A stretch of 64,000 bases of DNA from an uncultured Acidobacteriia bacterium (GTDB taxonomy: Bacteria > Acidobacteriota > Terriglobia > Bryobacterales > Bryobacteraceae): positions 1 to 64,000 of the forward strand of contig CAIYVZ010000127.1 in NCBI GenBank assembly GCA_903929755.1. Reading direction: 5' to 3'. The notes beneath the pieces were generated by a model. The model was not told where the DNA came from and did no database searches. It was given only the letters and a program-made list of their open reading frames with translations. Of the stretch, positions 31,581-41,155 are shown piece after piece; positions within the stretch are counted from its first letter, which is position 1, and every line of letters begins with the position of its first letter. A program made the translations under genes and the position numbers.

Positions 31581-32573
31581 GTGAACAAACTGAATCCAGC
31601 CACTCGCCGCCTCGCCCTCGCAGCCCTGGCCCTTACGCTCCTGGCCGGTTGCAGGCAAGACTCCAATCCCTTACCCTCCTGGAACCCTACCAGTTCCCGC
31701 CAGGCTGTTATCGACTTCGTGAAGAAAGTAACCGACCACGGGAGCCCCCACTACGTCGCCCCCGCCGATCGGCTCGCCGTCTTCGACAATGACGGTACCC
31801 TTTGGCCCGAACAGCCCCTCTATGTGGAAGTCCTCTTCGCGGCCGACCAAATGAAGGCGGTGGCCTCGCAACATCCCGAGTGGAAGGACACCCCCGCTTT
31901 CCAGCAGGTCATCACCGGCTCGCCCGACGCCATCCTCGGGCTGGAAGGCAAAGATCAATTCGCCGTCGCCTTCGCGGTTCACTCCGGCATGACGACAGAA
32001 GCTTACGCCAACGCGGTGGATGTGTGGCTCGCCACCCACAAATACCCGCGTTTCAGTAAGTCTTACCTCGACGTCGCCTACCAGCCCATGCTCGAAGTGA
32101 TCGCCTACCTGCGCGCCAACGAATTTCAGGTCTACAGTGTCACTGGAGCCGAAGTGGGCTTCGCCCGCATCGCCAATGCGAAGTCTTTCGGAATTCCCTC
32201 CGATCACGTCATCGGAACCCTGCTGAAGACCACCTTCGACCCCACCGTGAACCCCGCCCAGCTCGTCGCCCAGCCCGATGTGCTTCTTGTGGATGATGGC
32301 CCGGGCAAGCCTGCCAGTATCAGTAACGTTTTGGGGCGTCGCCCCCTCGCGGCTTTCGGCAATTCCGATGGCGATCTCCCCATGCTCCAGTGGACCGCCT
32401 CCGGTACCGGCCTCCGCTTCGCCGCCCTCGTCCACCACGACGATGCCGACCGCGAATTTGCCTACGACCGGAGCGCCACCGTGGGCCATCTCGACAAAGC
32501 CCTCGACGCCGCGAAAGAAAAGAACTGGACCGTCATCAGCATGAAGGGCGACTGGAAACAGATCTTTAAGTAG
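31581..32573 (+). CDS. HAD-superfamily phosphatase, lipoprotein
   Basis: This is a 330-residue protein starting at GTG. The N-terminal signal ends in a lipobox (LLAGC, Cys24), so the enzyme is anchored outside the cytoplasm. The HAD nucleophile motif is VFDNDGTLW (Asp69, Asp71). Motif II is SVTGAEVGF, and motif IV is the acidic LLVDDGPGKPA with a following FGNSDGDLPML. This is the phosphoserine-phosphatase-like branch. Its 3' end overlaps the antiporter stop by 8 bases, tail to tail. Substrate unknown. Confidence 0.88.
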   Translation: MNKLNPATRRLALAALALTLLAGCRQDSNPLPSWNPTSSRQAVIDFVKKVTDHGSPHYVAPADRLAVFDNDGTLWPEQPLYVEVLFAADQMKAVASQHPEWKDTPAFQQVITGSPDAILGLEGKDQFAVAFAVHSGMTTEAYANAVDVWLATHKYPRFSKSYLDVAYQPMLEVIAYLRANEFQVYSVTGAEVGFARIANAKSFGIPSDHVIGTLLKTTFDPTVNPAQLVAQPDVLLVDDGPGKPASISNVLGRRPLAAFGNSDGDLPMLQWTASGTGLRFAALVHHDDADREFAYDRSATVGHLDKALDAAKEKNWTVISMKGDWKQIFK

Positions 32574-33783
32574 CCCGCCGGGCAAATGCGGCCTTGAGCA
32601 TAGGCGGCGTCACCAGGGTGGTTAGCAGCACCATCATCACCAGGGCCGAAAATACCTGGCCCGAAACCACGGGCAGGCCTCCCACCAACACCGTGGTGCC
32701 CAGCGAGGCAAATATTAACCCCACCTCGCCCCTCGGAATCATCCCGATCCCCACCACCAGACGGTCTACGTCTTTTTCCAGCACCCCCAAACCGCAAACC
32801 TGCTTGCCGATTACGGCCACCAAAGTTACCAAACCAGCCAGCGCCAGCACTTTGGGTTCTGCAAACCCCCGCAAATCCACGCGTAGTCCCATCAGGACAA
32901 AGAACACAGGCACCACCAGAGCCGTAATCGGTTGCAGTAACTCCTCCACCTTGCGCTCCCCCCGGTCCACGAACGGTTTGTAGTGCACTTCGTCCAGCAC
33001 CACACCCGCGCAAAACGCCCCCACAATCGGAGCCAGGCCCGCCAGCGAAGCCAGCGTTGCCATCGCAAAGCAAAAGCAAATACACGACGCGATCAGGGCC
33101 CCGGGCACCTGCATTCTGGCCGCCCAGCCAAACGCCCGCTGTGACCAAAAGCGCCCCGCCAGCAACGCGAACGCGAGAAATCCCACGGCCTTCGCCACAA
33201 TCAGGCCAGCCCCTTCCCCATCCGGAGTTCCGTGTCCGGTGCCTGCCGCCGCAGCCAGGCCGGACACGACCGCCATCACTACCAGGCCCATCACGTCATC
33301 CGCGACAGCCGCTCCCAGGACAATCCGGGCTTCCCGCGTGGTCGATTTCCCCAAATCCTTCAGTACGCGGGCTGTAATCCCTACGCTCGTTGCCGTCAGG
33401 GTCCCGCCCACGAACAGATGCGTCATCCAGCTCGCGTCGGGCATCATCCATGCCGACGCCCAGTACCCCAGCCCCATCGGAGCCACCACGCCCAGCGTTG
33501 CCACCAGGAGAGAAGACCAACCCACCGCCAGCAACTGGAACAGGTCCGACTCTACCCCCACCTCAAACAGCAGCAGCACCGCGCCAATCTCCGCCAGCAC
33601 CGCCAGCGGCTCACTGTGCTTCAGCGGTTCCACCGCCGTAATTCCAAACAGGCCCAGGTTTCCCAGCAGCACGCCCGCCAGCAGTTCGCCCAATACCGGG
33701 GGCTGCCGCAACCGCACGGCAAGTTCGCCGCCCAACTTCGCCACCGCCAACACCAGCGCGATAACCACCATAGCCTGAGTCAC
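32566..33783 (-). CDS. CPA2-family cation:proton antiporter (KefB/NapA-like)
   Basis: The frame is open back to 33894, but the antiporter fold starts at residues given by GTG 33783 or ATG 33771; GGAA just before 33783 favours the GTG. The product of about 405 residues has about 12 membrane segments with LGGELAVRLRQPPVLGELLA and GVLLGNLGLFG at the start, LLFEVGVESDL, the unwound-helix region GAAVADDVMGLVVMA with the Asp pair, and FFVLMGLRVDL. There is no C-terminal TrkA-N domain. It probably exchanges Na+ or K+ for H+. Confidence 0.88.
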   Translation of the reverse strand: MTQAMVVIALVLAVAKLGGELAVRLRQPPVLGELLAGVLLGNLGLFGITAVEPLKHSEPLAVLAEIGAVLLLFEVGVESDLFQLLAVGWSSLLVATLGVVAPMGLGYWASAWMMPDASWMTHLFVGGTLTATSVGITARVLKDLGKSTTREARIVLGAAVADDVMGLVVMAVVSGLAAAAGTGHGTPDGEGAGLIVAKAVGFLAFALLAGRFWSQRAFGWAARMQVPGALIASCICFCFAMATLASLAGLAPIVGAFCAGVVLDEVHYKPFVDRGERKVEELLQPITALVVPVFFVLMGLRVDLRGFAEPKVLALAGLVTLVAVIGKQVCGLGVLEKDVDRLVVGIGMIPRGEVGLIFASLGTTVLVGGLPVVSGQVFSALVMMVLLTTLVTPPMLKAAFARRAT

Positions 33784-33911
33784 TGTTTCCAATTGGTTAG
33801 CCCAGCTTCCAGCATAGGCATGTGCCCCATCAAATGTCCCGATTTGCCGAATCAGATTTTTTAACCCCGGCCATGCCACAGGACTGGATATCATTTATCA
33901 CTAGCCTACTG

Positions 33912-36176
33912 ATGTCTCCTTCGCCCCGTTCCTCCACCACGTCACGTGTAGTAGTCGCCTCTACTGTGGCCCTGTCCTTCATTTCTTTTTGGCGCGGCGC
34001 CGCCATCGTCCTCAGCGACCTTGCCTCCTCCGCGTTCTACGCGGGCGGCATCGCGGAACAGGCTATCGGCGCCAGCGCCCCCTGGTTCATCCTCGGCGTC
34101 ATGCTCTTTAGCTTCGCGGTCCGTTCCGTTTACATGGAAGGGTGCAGCATGTTTGTCCGCGGCGGCGTCTACGTAGTGGTTCGCGACGCCATGGGCCCCT
34201 TTATGGCCCGTCTCTCCGTCTCCGCCCTCATTTTCGACTACATTCTCACCGGCCCGATCAGTAGTGTCACCGCCGGCCAGTATCTGGGCCGCCTGCTCAA
34301 CGAAATAGCAGAAATGATGCACTGGCAAGGCCGCGTACCACCAAATCTGTTCTCCGCAGCCTTCGGCTTGGTTGTCACCGCCTACTTCTGGTGGGAAAAC
34401 ATCAAGGGTGTTCACGAATCCAGTGGCAAAGCTCTGCGGATCATGCAAATCACCACCGTGATGGTTGTGATCTTCCTCATCTGGTGCCCGCTGACCATCC
34501 TCTTACACGGCCCCGCCCAGATTCCGCCGATTCCGACATTAGAGACCATCAAATTCAGTGATGAGGGCCTGGGCTGGTTCAAGGGTACCCCCTGGCCCAA
34601 CATGCTGATTTCAGCCATCATCATCGCTTTTGGCCACTCACTTTTGTCTATGTCCGGTTTCGAAACTCTCGCTCAGGTCTACCGCGAAATCGCCTACCCG
34701 AAGCTTCGCAACCTCAAGCTGACCGCCAATACTGTCTGCATCTACGCCGTGGCCTGTACCGGCGTCATTACACTGCTGGCCGGCATCGTTATCCCTGATA
34801 AGGTCCGCGGCCAGTACTCGGAAAACCTCCTCGGCGGGCTCGCCATGAATCTCGCCGGCCCCGAACCTCTCAAGCTCGCTTTCCACATCTTCGTCGTCGC
34901 CGTCGGTGTCCTCATCCTGTCCGGCGCCGTCAATACCTCCATCCTCGGCGCCAACGGCGTTCTCAACCGTGTAGCCGAAGATCGCGTGCTGGTCGATTGG
35001 TTCCGCAAGCCGCATGCCCGCTTCGGCACCACCTACCGCCTCATCGACGCCATCACCATCCTGCAGGTGATCACCATCATCTTCAGCAAGGGTGATATGT
35101 ACATCCTCGGTGAAGCCTATGCCTTCGGTGTTGTCTGGAGCTTCTTCCTCAAGTCCCTCGGTGTTCTTGTCCTCCGCTTCAAGCGCAAGGATCAGGAATA
35201 CAAGCACCCCGGTACTTTCACTATCAAGGGAATTGAAATCCCCTACGGCCTCTTTGGTACAACTTCGGTTCTGTTCCTCGTCGCCATCGCCAACCTCTTC
35301 TCCAAGCGGATCGCGACCATCTACGGCATCGCTTTCACGCTCCTGCTCTTTGCTGTCTTCACCATCTCCGAGCGGATCAATCGCAAACACCACAAAGCGG
35401 GCGAAAAAGGTCTGGAAGCCTTCAATCTGGACGTCCAGGCTGAAATCGGCGCTGACAGCGTCCAGGCCCGCCCCGGCTGCATCCTCGTCGCCATCCGCGA
35501 TTACAACCATATGACCCACCTCCGCAGCGTCCTGCGGAAGACCAACATGCGACGGCATGACATTGTGGTGGTCACCGTCCGCCTGCTGACGACCGGGGTT
35601 GGTGGCTTTAATCTCAAGGATGAACAACTCTTCGCCGACTACGAACGTGAACTCTTTACGCGCGTCGTAACCCTGGCGGAAAAAGAAGGTAAGACGGTCG
35701 ACCTGCTCGTCGTCCCTGGCACGGATCCCTACGACGCGCTGGTCCACACTGCCTCGAAGCTCAAAGCCTCGCGCCTCGTCACCGGCGTCTCCACGCACAT
35801 GGACCCCGCCGAACTCGCGCACCGCATCGGCAAGGCCTGGGAACGCTCCGCCGAGCCGCGCCACGCCTTCTCGCTCGAAACCCTGAGCCCCGGGCGTCCC
35901 AGCACTTACGTCAACCTCGGACCTCACCCGCCCCGCCTCTGGCCGGAAGACGTGGAGCAACTCCACGACATCTGGCTGACGGTCGCCGAGAAAATGGGCA
36001 GCGAAATCCACCACCGGGACATTGTTGGAGTCGCCCTGCATCGCCTGCGGCGTGATATCGAAGGTCAGGCGAATCCCGAGATCTACCAGGATTTCCGGGA
36101 GGAAATGGCTATAACCGCCCTGCACCATCCCACGGGCCAGGCCGACGCTTTAGATGAGGCGCCGAACCCCGAATAA
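33912..36176 (+). CDS. APC-superfamily permease with a C-terminal cytosolic domain
   Basis: The frame is open from 33822; ATG 33912 gives the shortest form compatible with the first membrane helix (VVVASTVALSFISFWRGAAI). About 754 residues: twelve or more membrane segments to about residue 500, with the APC start FYAGGIAEQAIG and GPISSVTAGQYLG, then a cytosolic region of about 230 residues. That region starts GCILVAIRDYNHM and has TVDLLVVPGTDPYDALVHTA, which resembles a universal-stress-protein-like alpha/beta fold. Amino-acid or polyamine transport with nucleotide-linked control is likely. It is divergent from the antiporter and closed by the terminator at 36187. Confidence 0.85.
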   Translation: MSPSPRSSTTSRVVVASTVALSFISFWRGAAIVLSDLASSAFYAGGIAEQAIGASAPWFILGVMLFSFAVRSVYMEGCSMFVRGGVYVVVRDAMGPFMARLSVSALIFDYILTGPISSVTAGQYLGRLLNEIAEMMHWQGRVPPNLFSAAFGLVVTAYFWWENIKGVHESSGKALRIMQITTVMVVIFLIWCPLTILLHGPAQIPPIPTLETIKFSDEGLGWFKGTPWPNMLISAIIIAFGHSLLSMSGFETLAQVYREIAYPKLRNLKLTANTVCIYAVACTGVITLLAGIVIPDKVRGQYSENLLGGLAMNLAGPEPLKLAFHIFVVAVGVLILSGAVNTSILGANGVLNRVAEDRVLVDWFRKPHARFGTTYRLIDAITILQVITIIFSKGDMYILGEAYAFGVVWSFFLKSLGVLVLRFKRKDQEYKHPGTFTIKGIEIPYGLFGTTSVLFLVAIANLFSKRIATIYGIAFTLLLFAVFTISERINRKHHKAGEKGLEAFNLDVQAEIGADSVQARPGCILVAIRDYNHMTHLRSVLRKTNMRRHDIVVVTVRLLTTGVGGFNLKDEQLFADYERELFTRVVTLAEKEGKTVDLLVVPGTDPYDALVHTASKLKASRLVTGVSTHMDPAELAHRIGKAWERSAEPRHAFSLETLSPGRPSTYVNLGPHPPRLWPEDVEQLHDIWLTVAEKMGSEIHHRDIVGVALHRLRRDIEGQANPEIYQDFREEMAITALHHPTGQADALDEAPNPE

Positions 36177-36186
36177 GGAACGAAAA

Positions 36187-36221
36187 AAAAGGCCCGATCT
36201 CTTATAAAGATCGGGCCTTTT
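36187..36221. terminator. Bidirectional intrinsic terminator
   Basis: GGCCCGATCT (36191-36200) pairs with AGATCGGGCC (36208-36217) around the loop CTTATAA. Flanking AAAA and TTTT extend the stem, and a further T-rich run follows (to 36227) with an A-run before. It lies 11 bases after the APC permease stop. It can end both that gene and the minus-strand gene ending at 36255. Confidence 0.92.
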
Positions 36222-36254
36222 CATTTTCTAACCTTACTTGTCACGGCTTACTTG

Positions 36255-37259
36255 TCACGGCTTGGGAGGGAACTTCACTGGATCGGCGGGAGGTTTTGCC
36301 GCGTCTGCGGCAGCCGGCCGGAACCTCTGCGGAGGCACCACTTTTGCCGTAGCCAACTCCACATAAGCCGCCAGGACCTTGTCCCTTTGCGCCGGATCCA
36401 CACTCAACTGCGTATGCTTCCCTGACGCCGAGGCCACAAACGAAACCTTCCCGTCAGCGCCAACCAAAACCGTTCCGGTCTCCGCCTTGAAGTATGTTTC
36501 CTTCTGCCGGGTGGCGTACAAAGCGGCAGCCAAAGCCGTGGTGGGAGCGGCATAAGGCATCGCCTGCCACGCCGCATAAGCTGCGGCCACCGGATGGTCC
36601 GGAGTATTCGCCGGAAAGTCCTTCTCAACAGCCGAGGCAGGAAAGGGAATTGCCTTACCTACCTCACCAGGCACGAAAGTTACCGGTGTGGGCCATTCCG
36701 CCAACACTTTCCGCGCCGCTGCCGGATCCGCCGAAAAGCTCTCCACTCCCGCAATTACCAGGTGCGAAGAACGCTCTTTCAGCAAATCCTTCACGCCTTT
36801 GAAATCCAAAGCCGCCGCCAGATTCGTTGCCCGCCCCGCCAGCACGAAATAACTGCTTTTTTCGTACTGCGCCTGCAGGTAATTGCGAATCAAAGTACTC
36901 GGGTCGCCCGTGTCCAAAACCCGCGCTACGCGATTCACAAATAACGGCGACCCATCGGCCTTCTTTTTCGCAAACGGCTCCGTCAAACCCGGCGAAACAA
37001 CCCCACCGTCCCCCGTCGTAATCATCCCCGGAGGAGGAACCTGCGCAAATACTGCCGCCGGACCCCGGTAAAACCGCTCCACCATGTCCACGTAACCAGC
37101 AACTTTCAAACTATTGCGGCTCACGGTCACAATGGCGACGCGGCACTCACTCTTCCCCTGCAAACCATGCAGCAGCGCCACGGCCAGCAGGCTGTCCACT
37201 GTCTGAAAATCGCTGTCGAAAAATGCCCCGGCAGCGGGCTTCCCTCTTCCAAACTGCAT
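36255..37259 (-). CDS. Nucleoside-hydrolase-like protein with altered metal site
   Basis: The 334-residue protein has no signal peptide. The N-terminus FFDSDFQTVDSLLAVALLHG corresponds to the DTDxGxDDxxAL calcium site of inosine-uridine nucleoside hydrolases, but here it reads Asp15, Asp17 and Asp22, with Val at the place of the first Asp of the final pair. The 'CRVAIVTVSRNS', 'RATNLAAALDF' and 'SHLVIAGVESFSADP' strands also fit that fold. A Pro/Ala/Lys-rich tail ends it. It lies 6 bases after the DUF1552 gene and so probably belongs to that unit. Enzymatic activity is uncertain. Confidence 0.65.
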   Translation of the reverse strand: MQFGRGKPAAGAFFDSDFQTVDSLLAVALLHGLQGKSECRVAIVTVSRNSLKVAGYVDMVERFYRGPAAVFAQVPPPGMITTGDGGVVSPGLTEPFAKKKADGSPLFVNRVARVLDTGDPSTLIRNYLQAQYEKSSYFVLAGRATNLAAALDFKGVKDLLKERSSHLVIAGVESFSADPAAARKVLAEWPTPVTFVPGEVGKAIPFPASAVEKDFPANTPDHPVAAAYAAWQAMPYAAPTTALAAALYATRQKETYFKAETGTVLVGADGKVSFVASASGKHTQLSVDPAQRDKVLAAYVELATAKVVPPQRFRPAAADAAKPPADPVKFPPKP

Positions 37260-37265
37260 ACGCGC

Positions 37266-38618
37266 TTACGCCAGTTCCAGACCCGGCAGATCCATACCTG
37301 CCAGCCTGCCATTCGCATCACCGAAGTCGTCCACCGGTGCGCCCATCCGGTCCATCATCGTCAGGAACAGATTGCACATCGGCGTCTCCCGGCGAGCCAT
37401 CACGCGCCGCCCCGTCTTGAAGTAGTTACCGCCCTTGCCAACCATGATGGTCGGCAGATCTTCATGCAGGTGAGCGTTCGGGTCCGACAAGCCAGCGCCA
37501 TAGATCAGCATGCAGTTGTCCAGCAGGCTGCCATCGCCTTCCTGCGTCGTCTTCATCTTCTCCACAAAGCCCGCGAACTGCTGAATATGATAGGTATTGA
37601 TCAGCCGGACCTTCTCCATCAAATCAGCCTGATTCCTGTGGTGCGTCAGAGGGTGGTGTCCATCCGGAATTCCCAGTTCGCGATACGGCCGCGAGGAGCC
37701 CTCGCGCGTCATCAGGAAAGTAATGATGCGCGTCTGGTCCGCCTGGAACGCAATCGCCATCATGTTTGACATCATCTTGAAATGCTCGGCGAAATCCGCG
37801 GGCACGCCATACGGCTTGTCCATCTTCGGATCGATCTGCGCGTTATCCTTCTCGGCCCGCTCAATCTGCCGCTCTACTTCACGGATCGACGAAAGGTATT
37901 CATCCAGCTTCCGCCTGTCTGTCGGTCCCAGAGTCGCCTGCAGCTTATGGGTGTCGTCGGTAACGAAGTCCAGAATGCTCCGGCGATACTTCGACTGCCG
38001 CGATTTCTCTTCCGGCGTCATCGGCTGCCCCGAACCAAACATACGCTCAAAAAGTGCGCGCGGATCCAGTACCGGAGGCAGTGGTTGGGTCTCGCTGCGC
38101 CACGCCAGGTTATTCGTGTATGCGCATGAGTAGCCCGAGTCGCAATCGCCGGCCTGCCGGGCGTCTTCCATGCCCAGTTCCATGGACGGGAACCGCGTGT
38201 CTTTGCCAATCTTGTTCGCCACAATCTGGTCGAACGAAACGCCGTTCTTAATCTCGACGAGTGACTTTTTTACCTGGACGCCAGTCAGGTACGACCCTGA
38301 ACATCGCCCGTGATCGCCCGCGCCATCCAGCAGCGCCCGCCCCGTATTGTGTGTCAGGTTGCCGATGTGGAGAATATCGTCTTTGAACGGTTCCAGCGGC
38401 TTCAGAATTCGGGGCATCTCCGTGAGCTTGCCCTCATAAGTCGGATTCCAGCTGTCCATCATCATGCCGTTGGGCACATAGAAGAACGCCATCCGAACCG
38501 GGGCCTTCGCGGCCGGCGTCATGGCCGGAGCCATAGCTTCCAGGAACGGTAAGCCGATAGCCGCGGTGCCAACCCCGCGCAGGAATGCCCTTCTCGGCAG
38601 AGCTTTTTTCATGATCAT
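37266..38618 (-). CDS. DUF1552 family Tat-exported protein
   Basis: The 450-residue protein begins with a Tat signal (LPRRAFLRGVGTAAIGLPFL) and continues with the DUF1552 pattern: MAFFYVPNGMMMDSWNPTYE, ILHIGNLTHN, GDHGRCSGSYLTG, and near the end MLIYGAGLSDPNAHLHEDLP with 'GRRVMARRETPMCNLFLTMM'. The fold is related to DUF1501/alkaline-phosphatase-like proteins. Function is unestablished. Members nearly always pair with DUF1592-type haem proteins, as here with a 4-base (ATGA) overlap. Met3 is an alternative start. Confidence 0.92.
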   Translation of the reverse strand: MIMKKALPRRAFLRGVGTAAIGLPFLEAMAPAMTPAAKAPVRMAFFYVPNGMMMDSWNPTYEGKLTEMPRILKPLEPFKDDILHIGNLTHNTGRALLDGAGDHGRCSGSYLTGVQVKKSLVEIKNGVSFDQIVANKIGKDTRFPSMELGMEDARQAGDCDSGYSCAYTNNLAWRSETQPLPPVLDPRALFERMFGSGQPMTPEEKSRQSKYRRSILDFVTDDTHKLQATLGPTDRRKLDEYLSSIREVERQIERAEKDNAQIDPKMDKPYGVPADFAEHFKMMSNMMAIAFQADQTRIITFLMTREGSSRPYRELGIPDGHHPLTHHRNQADLMEKVRLINTYHIQQFAGFVEKMKTTQEGDGSLLDNCMLIYGAGLSDPNAHLHEDLPTIMVGKGGNYFKTGRRVMARRETPMCNLFLTMMDRMGAPVDDFGDANGRLAGMDLPGLELA

Positions 38619-40987
38619 TTTCCGGCGATCTCCTTCGGTTTAACGCTGTTAGTTTTTTTGGAAGTAACCATTTCACCACGCCGCGCCTGGAACGGCAGCG
38701 AGCGCACTACTTCATAAATCAAGGTCTGGAACTTGTAACCATCCGCCTGCACCCGCCGGTTGATCTCGTCAATCGTGCGGTTGTCATACACCTGCATGCC
38801 GCGCCCCAGCGAGTACGTCATTATCTTTTCCACCAGGCAGCGCGACACCAGCGGCAGACTTTCCATCAGCACGGTCCGCATCTCTGCGGCGGTGGTGAAC
38901 GATTTCCCGTTCGGCATCGTCCCGCCCACGTCAATCGGGAACTTCCCGTCCAGCGTGCGCCACTTGCCGATCGCGTCGTAATTCTCCAGCCCAAACCCCA
39001 GCACGTCCATGCGGTTATGGCACGACGCGCAAACCGGATTCGACCGGTGTGCCTCCAGTTGCTTCCGCAACGAGACATCGCTGCCCACCTTCGAATCATC
39101 CAGCGCCGGAACATCGGGCGGAGGAGGAGGAGGCGGCGTGCCCAGAATGTTATTCAGGACATACTTCCCGCGGATCGTTGGCGACGTCCGGCTCGGGTAG
39201 CTTGAAACCGCCAGAACACTTGCCTGGCTCAGAACTCCGCCGCGCTGCTCCGTCGTCAAATCTACGCGCCGGAAGTCCGGGCCCTTCACGCCTTCAATGC
39301 CGTAGAACTTGGCCAGCGGCTCATTCAGGAACGTGTACCTGGCATTCAGGAAATCCGAAATCGGCTTGTTTTCGGACAAAACATGCTGAAAGAAGAGGCT
39401 CGTCTCACTGCGCATCGCATCTTTCAGTTCCGGAGTCCACAAGGGGAACTTCTGCGGGTCCGGCTTAATGGAATCCAGGTTCCGAACCTCCAGCCACTGC
39501 CCGGCAAAGTTATCGGCGAAGGCCCCGGCGCGTTTGTCTGTCATCATGCGCTTCACCTGCGCATCCAGAGTCGCCGGAACACTCAACTTGCCCGTCTCCG
39601 CCAGTTGCAACAGTTCATCGTCCGGCGTCGAACTCCACAGGAAATAGCTCAGCCGTGACGCCAGCTCAATATCAGATACCTTATGGACTTTCTCGGGGTC
39701 CGTGGGATTCGGGTCGCGCTCCACCCGGAACAGAAACTCCGGCGAAACCAGCATCGCTTCTAAAGCCAGCTGAATTCCTTGTTCCGTGGACTGCCCCTGC
39801 CCCTTTGCCATCGCCACAAACTTCATCAGCGCCGCAACTTCGGCTGGTTTCACGGGACGGCGGTACGCATGCCGCGCCAAATTCGTTACAATCTGGGTTA
39901 CACAAGCCTGGCCCGTCTTTACATCGCAAATCAGGACCTTCTTGCGGCTGGCCTTCTCCACCTTCGACGGATACGGCCCCACAAAAGTGATGGACCCAAT
40001 GAACTTGTTCTTCTTGTCGCTGTAAGCATCCTTCGCATCCAGCGTCTTCACAAACTCATCGTTCAAAAACGCGGCGCGGAACACATGGTCGCCTTCCGGC
40101 AGATAAGCCCGGAACTCGGCATCGGAAAACGGATTGAAGTACACCAGCCCCGAAGGCTTCGTCGCCACCTCAATAGTCTTGAGCAGGACGCCATCCATAT
40201 AGAAGGCCATCTGCACCGGCTTCGCATCCGCTGTCCGCTCCCCGGGGAACCCAAACCGAATGGTATATTCGCCATCGAAATCCACCCGATGCGAAGCTTC
40301 CACGGTGGAAAAATCCAGCCGCCGAATATTCCGGGTTTTCAGCTCATAGGTGATCTCGATCGGCTTCTTCGGCAGAGGATCCGCCCCTAAAGCCCGCGAA
40401 GCGATCGCCTCGGCCGCATTCAGGTACTTTTCCATCAACACCGGTGAGACCGTCAGGATATCGCCAATGTTGTCGAATCCATAGCCCGAATCATCGGTGG
40501 GGAAGTCCTTGTCCGCCCGGAAGTCTACCGCCAGCAGATCCCGCACCGTATTCCGGTACTCATTCCGATTCAGCCGCCGAGCCGTCACTCGCCCCGGATC
40601 CGGCTTCACCGAAGCGTCCGCCTTCGTGAATTCGCCCTTGGCAAAGCTGACCAGCGCATTCATTACTGGCTGAGCCGGGCGTGGCACACCCTTCGGAGGC
40701 ATCTCCCCTGACTCAATCTTCCGCACAATCGCGGTCCACGCCTCGCGGTCAGTCTGCAAACTAGCCGCATCCAAATAAGGCAGCAGATTCACGCCCCCCG
40801 ACATCATGGAAGCGTTATGGCACCCCGTGCAGGTGTTTTTAATCACCGGAGCCACATCGCGAGCAAACCCCGCAGCGTCCACCGGCACCAATTTTGTCGG
40901 CGCAGTTTTCGCGGGAGGCGCTGCCACGCTCAAAAACGTTGCAGCCAACATCGCACACGGGGCCATGGCCCATTTCTTCCAGTTCAT
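38615..40987 (-). CDS. DUF1587/DUF1592/DUF1588/DUF1585 haem protein
   Basis: I choose ATG 40987, with GGA six bases upstream and a following signal peptide (MNWKKWAMAPCAMLAATFLS); the frame is open to 41137. About 790 residues. An N-terminal cytochrome-like domain has CTGCH (Cys53, Cys56, His57). It is followed by DUF1587 (RRLNRNEYRNTVRDLL), DUF1595/1592 segments (YRRPVKPAEV, ELASRLSYFLWSS), DUF1588 (RGKYVLNNILGTPPPPPPPD, then CASCHNRMD, a second CxxCH) and DUF1585 (CLVEKIMTYSLGR). It is exported and probably a haem-linked enzyme or electron-transfer protein of unknown substrate. Confidence 0.92.
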   Translation of the reverse strand: MNWKKWAMAPCAMLAATFLSVAAPPAKTAPTKLVPVDAAGFARDVAPVIKNTCTGCHNASMMSGGVNLLPYLDAASLQTDREAWTAIVRKIESGEMPPKGVPRPAQPVMNALVSFAKGEFTKADASVKPDPGRVTARRLNRNEYRNTVRDLLAVDFRADKDFPTDDSGYGFDNIGDILTVSPVLMEKYLNAAEAIASRALGADPLPKKPIEITYELKTRNIRRLDFSTVEASHRVDFDGEYTIRFGFPGERTADAKPVQMAFYMDGVLLKTIEVATKPSGLVYFNPFSDAEFRAYLPEGDHVFRAAFLNDEFVKTLDAKDAYSDKKNKFIGSITFVGPYPSKVEKASRKKVLICDVKTGQACVTQIVTNLARHAYRRPVKPAEVAALMKFVAMAKGQGQSTEQGIQLALEAMLVSPEFLFRVERDPNPTDPEKVHKVSDIELASRLSYFLWSSTPDDELLQLAETGKLSVPATLDAQVKRMMTDKRAGAFADNFAGQWLEVRNLDSIKPDPQKFPLWTPELKDAMRSETSLFFQHVLSENKPISDFLNARYTFLNEPLAKFYGIEGVKGPDFRRVDLTTEQRGGVLSQASVLAVSSYPSRTSPTIRGKYVLNNILGTPPPPPPPDVPALDDSKVGSDVSLRKQLEAHRSNPVCASCHNRMDVLGFGLENYDAIGKWRTLDGKFPIDVGGTMPNGKSFTTAAEMRTVLMESLPLVSRCLVEKIMTYSLGRGMQVYDNRTIDEINRRVQADGYKFQTLIYEVVRSLPFQARRGEMVTSKKTNSVKPKEIAGK

Positions 40988-41039
40988 TGATTTTCCATAT
41001 GGATGCAGGGTGGACATGATTAGCTTGCTGTTGCCATTG

Positions 41040-41045
41040 ATTATA
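41040..41045 (-). promoter_or_regulatory. Candidate -10 element for the DUF1592 operon
   Basis: On the minus strand the sequence TATAAT, a perfect -10 hexamer, lies 53 bases before the chosen DUF1592 start. No good -35 is visible at 16-18 bases. The same stretch up to 41155 is otherwise non-coding and Gly/Pro-codon-like. The call rests on the hexamer and its position only. Confidence 0.35.
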
Positions 41046-41155
41046 TCTGTCGGCAGCCCTCCGTACACCCCGTCTAAAGGAGGGTCTGCGCCGCCACCGG
41101 GAGTATCGCCAGGGCAGCGGCCCCGGCGAGGCTCCATACGATGGTGTTTTTCGTA

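Noticed and set aside
34638-36128. A 496-codon open frame antisense to the APC permease gene
   Set aside because: Acidic low-complexity composition and no start signal. The opposite strand is a convincing permease with membrane helices.
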